Of a stretch of DNA of 64,000 nt, positions 16,213 to 21,865 are shown piece by piece. Position 1 is the stretch's first letter. Every line of letters begins with the position of its first letter. Both the position numbers and the translations under genes were made by a program. The stretch spans positions 62,001 through 126,000 of the forward strand of contig NZ_JOTN01000006.1 in assembly GCF_000712595.1 (NCBI RefSeq). Direction: 5' to 3'. A model generated the notes under the pieces. That model was not told the origin of the DNA. It did no database searches and saw only the letters and a list, made by a program, of their open reading frames with translations. The DNA is from Bacillus manliponensis (GTDB taxonomy: Bacteria; Bacillota; Bacilli; Bacillales; Bacillaceae_G).

Positions 16213-16241
16213 TCGTCAGTCATCTGGAAATATGGTAAAAT
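16213..16241 (+). promoter_or_regulatory. Possible promoter of the small toxin mRNA
   Basis: TCGTCA (16213-16218), 17-base spacer, TAAAAT (16236-16241). The -35 is weak. It would give a transcript starting near 16248 that covers the 11-codon leader, the SD hairpin and the toxin frame. Confidence 0.4.
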
Positions 16242-16254
16242 GAAGGAGTAACTC

Positions 16255-16290
16255 ATGGTGCGGGTTGTTCATTTATCACTTCTCAAGTAG
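16255..16290 (+). CDS. 11-codon leader peptide ahead of the toxin
   Basis: ATG 16255 with AAGGAG upstream encodes MVRVVHLSLLK. Its codons run through the left arm of the hairpin that hides the toxin SD, and it stops 3 bases before the right arm. Translation here would open the hairpin, so coupling is possible. Confidence 0.4.
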   Translation: MVRVVHLSLLK

Positions 16291-16304
16291 AGGGGAGGTG
16301 ATAA
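16273..16304 (+). promoter_or_regulatory. Hairpin sequestering the toxin Shine-Dalgarno
   Basis: Arms TTATCACTTCTC (16273-16284) and GGGAGGTGATAA (16293-16304) pair over 12 bp, including two G-U pairs. The right arm contains the GGGAGGTGATAA ribosome binding site of the 30-residue toxin. Hidden SDs are a hallmark of type I toxin mRNAs. Confidence 0.65.
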
Positions 16305-16308
16305 GTGT

Positions 16309-16401
16309 ATGAGTGAAATTGCGTTGCTATTGCAAGGCGGAATGTTCCTCATTGCATTGCTAACGTTTGTCGTGTTGTTAATTGACAAGCTCAAAAAATA
16401 A
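16309..16401 (+). CDS. Holin-like small hydrophobic toxin (type I TA type)
   Basis: 30 residues, too short for routine gene calling. Starts MSEIALLLQGGMFLIALLTF and continues with one membrane helix to residue 25, then a basic tail DKLKK. The pattern GMF-IALLTFVV matches the putative holin-like toxin family of Firmicutes, single-helix peptides that damage the membrane when overproduced. The SD is excellent but buried in a hairpin. A convergent antisense RNA probably covers its 3' end. The family assignment is by motif recognition. Confidence 0.7.
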   Translation: MSEIALLLQGGMFLIALLTFVVLLIDKLKK

Positions 16402-16434
16402 CAACCCACCTATGCTAATAGAATGTGGGTTGTT
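16392..16434 (-). terminator. Terminator of the convergent antisense RNA
   Basis: Stem AACAACCCAC (16400-16409)/GTGGGTTGTT (16425-16434). On the minus strand it is followed by ATTTTTTGA, giving a good U-run; the plus strand has none. So the hairpin serves a leftward transcript ending inside the toxin 3' end. Confidence 0.6.
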
Positions 16435-16570
16435 ACATTCATAACAAACAAATAGGATAGTGAACAATCCAGTCTGCTGAGTTACGTTAGACTAGTGTGT
16501 TGCCGCACACTAGTCTTTTCTTATTTATATACAACTTATATTGATTTATGTGATTGTATTGCTCTTTTCA
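16395..16570 (-). ncRNA. Predicted antisense RNA (antitoxin)
   Basis: Inferred leftward transcript from a TATAAT at 16576-16581 (minus strand; weak -35 TTTCGT) to the terminator at 16400-16434. It would overlap the last part of the toxin frame and the 3' UTR of the toxin mRNA for about 120 bases, as in txpA/ratA- or bsrG/SR4-type loci. No direct evidence beyond promoter, terminator and context. Confidence 0.45.
16490..16520 (+). terminator. Terminator of the toxin mRNA
   Basis: Ten-bp stem GACTAGTGTG/CACACTAGTC, 6-base loop, then TTTTCTT on the plus strand only. It would end the toxin transcript about 90 bases beyond its stop codon. Confidence 0.75.
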
Positions 16571-16640
16571 CCGCTATTATAACACAGTTCTTTTTTAATA
16601 CGAAAGACGATCGTATGTTCTTGTTTGTCTTAAAGTTACA

Positions 16641-17468
16641 TTATTTTCGAATTGGTTCTGTACTTGAATGTTTAAATAAATTCTTCATATATTCTTTTAA
16701 AGTTGTAATATGAAATTGTTGTTTTTTTGCATCATTAATCCCAACGATAGGAGAGGTAAGGTTGTATTGCTGCTTAGAAAGATGTACAACAGTTTCAAAC
16801 ACATCGAATAAGCGGATAAAACAAAATAGTCCATCCTTATCACTTAGGATAATAAAGTAATGATTTTCACAGTCTGTATTTAATGTTCCCCATAAGGAGC
16901 TTTTATTTATATCACGAACAATATTCATTTCTTTTAATTCGCTAAAGTCAGCTTGGTATAAAATATTAGAAATATCAATTGCATCATTATCTTCAAAATA
17001 TCCATCAACAGCATGTACTGCAAATGCATAGGCCATTTTTAATAAGCTCATTTTATATTTTCGATTATCTAATAGCAATTCACGTTGAATGGAACTTGCG
17101 ACTTTTGTGACACGTTCTTCTTTCCAAATTTCATTATGAAGCGAGATATCGTGTCGTTTGCATAGTTTCATAATTAAAGAATTAGAATACCTCATCTCAT
17201 CGCTCATAGCGATTTCTTCTGTTTCATTCAATAAAGTTTGTTCATATATATCTGCAAGAAGAGGGGAATCGATTTGGTGTTTCATTTGTTCAATTTTATA
17301 TTGAATGAGTTTATGTCTAATTAACGGGCGATCAATTTGTAACATTGCTTGTTCGTGGCAAGGTTCACATACTGTATTGATGTAGTAATAGCCGCATAAA
17401 ATTTCTGGAATGACGTATTGTTCATTTAGTTGGTTCGTTTCTTTTCTGCATATTATGCACTGCTTCAT
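16641..17468 (-). CDS. Hypothetical protein with N-terminal zinc-finger (HNH-like) motif
   Basis: 275 residues. The N-terminus has CIICRKETNQLNEQYVIPEILCG and CEPCHEQA, two Cys pairs around a VIPE segment that resembles the zinc-ribbon HNH core but without a clear catalytic His-Asn-His set. The remainder is helical and unrecognised. The frame extends to a GTG at 17477, but that codon lies inside the SD AAGGTGAT, so ATG 17468 is the start. No neighbours share its strand closely. Confidence 0.6.
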   Translation of the reverse strand: MKQCIICRKETNQLNEQYVIPEILCGYYYINTVCEPCHEQAMLQIDRPLIRHKLIQYKIEQMKHQIDSPLLADIYEQTLLNETEEIAMSDEMRYSNSLIMKLCKRHDISLHNEIWKEERVTKVASSIQRELLLDNRKYKMSLLKMAYAFAVHAVDGYFEDNDAIDISNILYQADFSELKEMNIVRDINKSSLWGTLNTDCENHYFIILSDKDGLFCFIRLFDVFETVVHLSKQQYNLTSPIVGINDAKKQQFHITTLKEYMKNLFKHSSTEPIRK

Positions 17469-17642
17469 AGTTATCACCTTTTATCTGCGATTTTGTATAA
17501 ATTTATTGTATTGCATTTATTAAGATTTTGGAATGAGGAAGGTGAAAAATAACATGTGAAAATTTCCAATCATTTGATACAATACATATAGATACTAGCA
17601 AAAGTAGATATTTCATCGTATGTACACAAGAGGAGGATGTTC

Positions 17643-18728
17643 TTGAAATCGAAAGTTCAGTTTTGGACGTTAGAAGTGCTAATGGTTGTATTGATTATTT
17701 TCATTTGTACGAAAATATCATTTTTATTCCAACCAATTGGTATTTTTATTTCCACTTTATTTTTACCTATTTTAATTGCGTTATTTTTATACTTCATGTT
17801 TAATCCAATACTTGTATTTTTGGAGAGCAGAAAAGTACCACGTATGTTAGCAATTTTGCTACTGTATGTATTAATTATTGCATTAACAGCAATTGGAATT
17901 GGAATTGTTGTTCCACTTATTTCTCAACAGCTTATGGATTTAGCTAAAAATATGCCTATATATATTCAAGATGGAAGAGAATATATAGAAGAACTAGAGA
18001 AAAAAGGATTTTTTGAATGGATTGCAACGCAAGATTATGTCTCTTTAGAGACAATTGAAAAGAATGCGATAGGGTATTTGAAAGAGTTACCAAATACGTT
18101 AACATCAAGTGCGACAGCTATCGTTAGTTTTATTACAAGTCTTGCATTAGTTGTCTTTACCGTTCCATTTATTTTATTTTACATGTTTAAAGACGGTCAT
18201 AAGTTCCCAGGGCAAGCTGTTAAGTTTTTACCAGTATCGTATCGTGAAGAGGGGCTTCGCATTTTAAAAGAAACACATGAAACATTGTCTGCTTACATTC
18301 AAGGGCAAGCACTTGTTTGCTTGTTCATTGGAATTTTTACCTTTATCGGTTATGTAATCATTGATTTGCCATATGCATTTGTTTTTGGTATTATCGCCGC
18401 GATTACGAATATTATCCCGAACTTAGGTCCATTTATTGGAGCAGCACCAGCATTTGTTGTTGCCTTATTTATTTCACCAATGCAAGCTGTGTGGGTTGTG
18501 GTTGTTGTAACGATTGTACAGCAATTTGAAAGTAATATTCTTTCACCACGTATTATGAGTGAGAAGTTAAATATCCATCCACTAACAATTATCGTTTTAA
18601 TTCTTGGGGTAGGAAACTTTGCTGGAATTATCGGAATGATCTTAGCTGTACCAACGTATGCAGTAACAAAAACAATTGTTATAAACATAGTTAGATTAGT
18701 TCAAATGAAACGAACTAGTAAGAAGTAA
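17643..18728 (+). CDS. AI-2E-family (YdbI/YtvI-like) membrane permease
   Basis: 361 residues. Eight membrane segments in the AI-2E transporter pattern: paired helices at the N-terminus (residues 8-60), a large soluble loop (about 85-150), then helices with AYIQGQALVCLFIGIFTFIGYVII and the conserved ITNIIPNLGPFIGAAPA and ESNILSPRIMSEKLNIHPLTI. Family members export varied solutes; AI-2 export applies only to TqsA. ATG 17637 touches the GGAGG, so TTG 17643, six bases from it, is the likelier start. Confidence 0.88.
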   Translation: MKSKVQFWTLEVLMVVLIIFICTKISFLFQPIGIFISTLFLPILIALFLYFMFNPILVFLESRKVPRMLAILLLYVLIIALTAIGIGIVVPLISQQLMDLAKNMPIYIQDGREYIEELEKKGFFEWIATQDYVSLETIEKNAIGYLKELPNTLTSSATAIVSFITSLALVVFTVPFILFYMFKDGHKFPGQAVKFLPVSYREEGLRILKETHETLSAYIQGQALVCLFIGIFTFIGYVIIDLPYAFVFGIIAAITNIIPNLGPFIGAAPAFVVALFISPMQAVWVVVVVTIVQQFESNILSPRIMSEKLNIHPLTIIVLILGVGNFAGIIGMILAVPTYAVTKTIVINIVRLVQMKRTSKK

Positions 18729-18730
18729 CG

Positions 18731-18770
18731 AAAAGGAGTGAACGATAGAAATGTTCACTCCTTTCTTTAT
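18731..18770 (+). terminator. Terminator after AI-2E-family gene
   Basis: Perfect stem AAAGGAGTGAAC/GTTCACTCCTTT followed by CTTTATGCTTATTTT. Confidence 0.75.
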
Positions 18771-18799
18771 GCTTATTTTCATGTGGTGGGGAGGTATGT

Positions 18800-19350
18800 A
18801 TGTTAAAAAGAAAGTACGGAAACCGTCCTGGGTGGAAACGGATTTTGGAGAAAGAATATGCACAAATGTTTCTCGATACAAAAGAATTTAAAGGTTATAT
18901 TTCGTTATTACATGCTGTTCAAGTTAGAGAACCACTATTTATTATGGTGAAAAGAATGTGTGTATTGTAGATGACGGATACATGTGGTTACAGAAATTTC
19001 CTACTGAAAAACCCCATTCGGTTACAACGATGTTTGATAATAAGGGGAATGTTGTACAGTGGTATATTGATATTTGTTTTAAAAATAGGGAGGAGGGTGG
19101 CTTCGCTTGGATGGATGATCTCTATTTAGATATCATTGTGTTACCTACAGGGGAGGTCATTCAACAAGATGCGAATGAGTTAGAAGAGCCTCTGTTAAAT
19201 GGAAGTATTGATAAGGAGTTATATGATTTGGCTTGGAAAGAAGCGAATAATCTTATGGGTCTTATAAACAATGGAGAGTTCAAATTGATTGATTTATCAA
19301 TAGAATATAGAGAGTTATTAGTACATACTTTAAAAAGACTCGTCGATTGA
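18800..19350 (+). pseudogene. DUF402-family gene broken by a -1 frameshift
   Basis: The first part, from ATG 18800 with GGGGAGG SD, encodes MLKRKYGNRPGWKRILEKEY... to EPLFI. A second frame from about 18945 continues YGEKNVCIVDDGYMWLQKFP to the stop at 19350. Together they give an intact DUF402 protein of about 183 residues (conserved FDNKGNVVQWYIDI and DDLYLDIIVLPTGEV). Adding one base near 18941-18946 restores the frame. DUF402 proteins include a nucleoside phosphatase group. The frame change may be real decay or a sequence error. Confidence 0.8.
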
Positions 19351-19362
19351 CGAGTCTTTTTA
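19331..19362. terminator. Bidirectional terminator
   Basis: Perfect 14-bp stem TAAAAAGACTCGTC/GACGAGTCTTTTTA with a GATT loop, shared by the DUF402 locus and the convergent GNAT gene, whose last codons overlap it. Confidence 0.85.
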
Positions 19363-19926
19363 AAGTGTCATTTTTTCATTATTTATATAGTAAACAAGAT
19401 GATCAGTCCATTCACCAAACTCAAAAATAAATCCTTTTCGTACACATTCAAACTCCATACCAACGCTTTTTGCTAGATGAATAGATGCATCGTTATCTGT
19501 ATTAATGTGAGCTTCAATGCGATGAAATTTTAGGTCATGAAAGGCAATATGTATCGCGGCCTTTACAGCTTCCTTTCCGTATCCATTACGCCAATATTGA
19601 TTATGGATAGTATAACCTATTCTGCACCATTGAAAGTCATCGCGCATTAATGTTGAAAAATCTATCATGCCGATATGTCGGCTGTCCTCTTTTGAAAATA
19701 TGCCGAAAATATGAGCGGCATCGTCTAATGCTAATGTTTGATGTTTTTTCACTAAATGTGCAAACCATTCTTCTGTACATTCACTCATATCTATTTTTCC
19801 TTGATCGTGTCTATATTGGGAGGGAAGGCGATTGTTAAATCCGCTGAGCCAAGAAGTATAATCTTGTTCTCGTAATGGCCGGATTATTAATCTCTCTGTT
19901 TCAATAGCAATATCAAATGTTATCAA
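19360..19926 (-). CDS. GNAT acetyltransferase, RimJ/RimL type
   Basis: 188 residues. TERLIIRPLREQDY opening, motif A IGYTIHNQYWRNGYGKEAVKAAI, then HRIEAHINTDNDASIHLAKSVGM, all typical of RimJ/RimL-like N-acetyltransferases. The substrate is unknown. The start is TTG at 19926, the only start consistent with the GAGGTG SD five bases upstream. Single-gene unit. Confidence 0.85.
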   Translation of the reverse strand: MITFDIAIETERLIIRPLREQDYTSWLSGFNNRLPSQYRHDQGKIDMSECTEEWFAHLVKKHQTLALDDAAHIFGIFSKEDSRHIGMIDFSTLMRDDFQWCRIGYTIHNQYWRNGYGKEAVKAAIHIAFHDLKFHRIEAHINTDNDASIHLAKSVGMEFECVRKGFIFEFGEWTDHLVYYINNEKMTL

Positions 19927-19968
19927 TAAAACACCTCATTATTATTTATCTCATATTAATCGTTTCAC

Positions 19969-19997
19969 AATTAGCGGGGGACAAGTCCCCGCTAATT
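19969..19997. repeat. Perfect inverted repeat, terminator-like
   Basis: Eleven-bp stem AATTAGCGGGG/CCCCGCTAATT with a 7-base loop, lying between the leftward YrzI array and the GNAT gene. No T-run on either strand, so it may be a transcript-end hairpin or processing site for the array. Confidence 0.5.
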
Positions 19998-20015
19998 AAA
20001 ATGCTTATTAAGTTA

Positions 20016-20069
20016 CTACGTGGAGTTGCCTCCTATGACAGAAATCATTTCTTTATGTTGCATCATCAT
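20016..20069 (-). CDS. Possible 17-codon ORF after the YrzI array
   Basis: MMMQHKEMISVIGGNST, with GAGAGGATGA eight bases before the ATG. It lies 35 bases beyond the last YrzI gene on the same strand. There is no family resemblance, and it may be chance. Confidence 0.25.
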   Translation of the reverse strand: MMMQHKEMISVIGGNST

Positions 20070-20104
20070 CTTAATCATCCTCTCTTTTCATTGTTTGTGT
20101 TACT

Positions 20105-20248
20105 TTAAGACATATAGTTGTAGTATAAGCTTTTATAATCACGCATTTTGTTAACAGCTTCGTTATATTGCTCTTCACATCGTTTATCGGTTTTACGGTT
20201 TGTATTTCTTTCAATTGTGACCGTTAAAAAGAAAATATGAAAAATCAT
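20105..20248 (-). CDS. YrzI-family small protein (copy 8, divergent)
   Basis: 47 residues, starting MIFHIFFLTVTIERNTNRKT and ending in a Tyr-rich tail ...YYNYMS. The FHIFFLTVTI opening is the family hallmark. Last gene of the tandem set and the most diverged. SD GGAGG precedes the ATG. Function unknown; the family is known for occurring as tandem small genes in Bacillus. Confidence 0.8.
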   Translation of the reverse strand: MIFHIFFLTVTIERNTNRKTDKRCEEQYNEAVNKMRDYKSLYYNYMS

Positions 20249-20277
20249 GTGTATTCCTCCTTTTGTAAAGGATGAAT

Positions 20278-20418
20278 TTACATATGGTTACAGTAAGGTG
20301 CTTGCTTTTCCTTTACTTCATCTATCATGCTTTGAATATGTTCTTTATGTGCAAAGTTTGTTTTAGAAAGTTTATCTTTTTGAATCGTAATTTTAAAAGA
20401 AAAAATTTGAAATATCAT
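20278..20418 (-). CDS. YrzI-family small protein (copy 7)
   Basis: 46 residues. The first 18 match the main repeat (MIFQIFSFKITIQKDKLS), then it diverges (KTNFAHKEHIQSMIDEVKEK) and ends ...YCNHM. SD AAAGGAGC as in the other copies. It looks like a hybrid between the near-identical copies and an older paralogue. Confidence 0.85.
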   Translation of the reverse strand: MIFQIFSFKITIQKDKLSKTNFAHKEHIQSMIDEVKEKQAPYCNHM

Positions 20419-20449
20419 AATGTAATCGCTCCTTTAGGTTGTTTTCGTA

Positions 20450-20590
20450 TTACATATGGCTAGAGTAAAAGCTTTGTCGCTCTTTTACTTCATCCATCAT
20501 CGTTTGAATTTTTTGATCGTGTAAAGCTTCGGTTTCAGAAAGTTTATCTTTTTGAATCGTAATTTTAAAAGAAAAAATTTGAAATATCAT
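20450..20590 (-). CDS. YrzI-family small protein (copy 6)
   Basis: 46 residues: MIFQIFSFKITIQKDKLSET... to ...QSFYSSHM. Short hydrophobic N-terminus followed by a charged helix (DQKIQTMMDEVKERQ). One of five near-identical copies at exactly 172-base spacing, including the 31-base gap with SD AAAGGAGCG. Confidence 0.88.
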   Translation of the reverse strand: MIFQIFSFKITIQKDKLSETEALHDQKIQTMMDEVKERQSFYSSHM

Positions 20591-20621
20591 AATGTAATCG
20601 CTCCTTTAGGTTGTTTTCGTA

Positions 20622-20762
20622 TTACATATGGCTAGAGTAAAAGCTTTGTCGCTCTTTTACTTCGTCCATCATCGTTTGAATTTTTTGATCGTGTAAAGCT
20701 TCGGTTTCAGAAAGCTTATCTTTTTGAATCGTAATTTTAAAAGAAAAAATTTGAAATATCAT
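20622..20762 (-). CDS. YrzI-family small protein (copy 5)
   Basis: 46 residues, same protein as copy 6; the DNA differs at only a few positions. The intergenic spacer is also conserved, showing recent tandem duplication of the whole 172-base unit. Confidence 0.88.
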   Translation of the reverse strand: MIFQIFSFKITIQKDKLSETEALHDQKIQTMMDEVKERQSFYSSHM

Positions 20763-20793
20763 AATGTAATCGCTCCTTTAGGTTGTTTTCGTA

Positions 20794-20934
20794 TTACATA
20801 TGGCTAGAGTAAAAGCTTTGTCGCTCTTTTACTTCGTCCATCATCGTTTGAATTTTTTGATCGTGTAAAGCTTCGGTTTCAGAAAGCTTATCTTTTTGAA
20901 TCGTAATTTTAAAAGAAAAAATTTGAAATATCAT
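20794..20934 (-). CDS. YrzI-family small protein (copy 4)
   Basis: 46 residues, matching copies 5 and 6 apart from rare silent changes. SD AAAGGAGCG, ATG eight bases on. No promoter in the 31-base gaps, so it is read from an upstream promoter. Confidence 0.88.
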   Translation of the reverse strand: MIFQIFSFKITIQKDKLSETEALHDQKIQTMMDEVKERQSFYSSHM

Positions 20935-20965
20935 AATGTAATCGCTCCTTTAGGTTGTTTTCGTA

Positions 20966-21106
20966 TTACATATGGCTAGAGTAAAAACTTTGTCGCTCTT
21001 TTACTTCGTCCATCATCGTTTGAATTTTTTGATCGTGTAAAGCTTCGGTTTCAGAAAGCTTATCTTTTTGAATCGTAATCTTAAAAGAAAAAATTTGAAA
21101 TATCAT
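20966..21106 (-). CDS. YrzI-family small protein (copy 3)
   Basis: 46 residues, near-identical unit. A few base changes (for example AAGATT for AAAATT in the IQK region and AAAGTTTTT near the 3' end) are silent. Confidence 0.88.
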   Translation of the reverse strand: MIFQIFSFKITIQKDKLSETEALHDQKIQTMMDEVKERQSFYSSHM

Positions 21107-21137
21107 AATGTAATCGCTCCTTTAGGTTGTTTTCGTA

Positions 21138-21278
21138 TTACATATGGCTAGAGTAAAAGCTTTGTCGCTCTTTTACTTCGTCCATCATCGTTTGAATTTT
21201 TTGATCGTGCAAAGCTTCGGTTTCAGAAAGCTTATCTTTTTGAATCGTAATTTTAAAAGAAAATATTTGAAACATCAT
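21138..21278 (-). CDS. YrzI-family small protein (copy 2)
   Basis: 46 residues, starting MMFQIFSFKITIQKDKLSET, so residue 2 is Met in place of Ile. Otherwise as the main repeat. The spacer upstream differs from the others because it joins the diverged first copy. Confidence 0.88.
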   Translation of the reverse strand: MMFQIFSFKITIQKDKLSETEALHDQKIQTMMDEVKERQSFYSSHM

Positions 21279-21301
21279 AATGTAATCGCTCCTTTTTATT
21301 T

Positions 21302-21442
21302 TTACATATGGTGGATATAAAAACTTTGTCTTTCTTTTAGTTCGTTTCGCATTTGTTTAATTTGTTGTTCATGTTGTAATTCATTCATAGATAAGTGTTG
21401 CTTTTGAATAGTGATCGTCAGAAAGAAAACGTGAAACTTCAT
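21302..21442 (-). CDS. yrzI: YrzI-family small protein (copy 1, promoter-proximal)
   Basis: 46 residues: MKFHVFFLTITIQKQHLSMN... to ...QSFYIHHM. It is closest to the typical YrzI consensus and differs from the repeated copies, so it may be the ancestral gene. SD AAAGGAGC precedes the ATG. It follows two tandem terminators at 21504-21575. Confidence 0.88.
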   Translation of the reverse strand: MKFHVFFLTITIQKQHLSMNELQHEQQIKQMRNELKERQSFYIHHM

Positions 21443-21495
21443 AAATAAATTGCTCCTTTCTTAATGTGAGAGTGGCAGAGAAGCTGAAAAACCGC

Positions 21496-21532
21496 ACAAA
21501 AAGGCCACAGGAAGACACGGTGCTCCTGTGGC
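21496..21532 (-). terminator. Second leader terminator before the YrzI array
   Basis: Nine-bp arms GCCACAGGA/TCCTGTGGC (21504-21532), followed on the minus strand by CTTTTTGTG. Identical arms to the hairpin at 21546-21575. Confidence 0.65.
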
Positions 21533-21540
21533 AAGGCATG

Positions 21541-21575
21541 AAAAAGCCACAGGAAAGCATACGACCTCCTGTGGC
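21541..21575 (-). terminator. First leader terminator before the YrzI array
   Basis: Nine-bp arms GCCACAGGA/TCCTGTGGC (21546-21575) followed by TTTTTC on the minus strand. Its loop holds AGGAGG-TCGT-ATG, a good SD and start for a 59-codon frame running through both hairpins into copy 1 in another frame. Its 3' arm can also pair with the 5' arm of the second hairpin. Confidence 0.65.
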
Positions 21576-21609
21576 AGAATTGTTAGTTAAAGTAAAATTT
21601 GAACGGTTT

Positions 21610-21690
21610 TCAATTCTCCATATCGGTGGTCGAATATATATTTAGTTGTGCAGCAAAAACAGAGTTATTCAAAATGTTCATTCTCATCAT
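21610..21690 (-). CDS. 26-residue leader peptide of the YrzI array
   Basis: Starts MMRMNILNNSVFAAQLNIYS, stop at 21610. SD AAAGGAGG lies nine bases before the ATG pair, and a strong promoter lies just upstream. It is followed by two tandem terminators. Either a leader peptide controlling read-through or a small protein with its own terminators; no recognised family. Confidence 0.5.
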   Translation of the reverse strand: MMRMNILNNSVFAAQLNIYSTTDMEN

Positions 21691-21730
21691 TTCATTCGAC
21701 CTCCTTTGGTAAATTTTTCTTACGTTAATA

Positions 21731-21759
21731 AGTATATACAATTGGGAAAGTTTTGTAAA
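21731..21759 (-). promoter_or_regulatory. Promoter reading toward the YrzI array
   Basis: Minus strand: TTTACA (21759-21754), 17-base spacer, TATACT (21736-21731). The only good promoter found for the eight-gene array. Confidence 0.7.
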
Positions 21760-21865
21760 CCGGAAAACATAAAAAAATATAAAAATTCATAAATTTAACT
21801 AAATTACCTAATTGAAAAGAGATTGGAGCTTATATACGGTATAATGAATGGAGGGAGGTAGAAAC

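Noticed and set aside
16641-17468. HNH endonuclease call for the Cys-pair protein
   Set aside because: Zinc-binding Cys pairs are visible, but the catalytic His and Asn pattern is not convincing.
20035-20151. 38-codon plus-strand ORF opposite the YrzI array
   Set aside because: No good SD at proper distance, and it is antisense to a supported minus-strand gene.
20278-21278. Regular 172-base tandem repeats resembling a repeat array
   Set aside because: The repeats are whole coding units with conserved SDs and spacers; there are no short repeats with unique spacers, so it is not a CRISPR.
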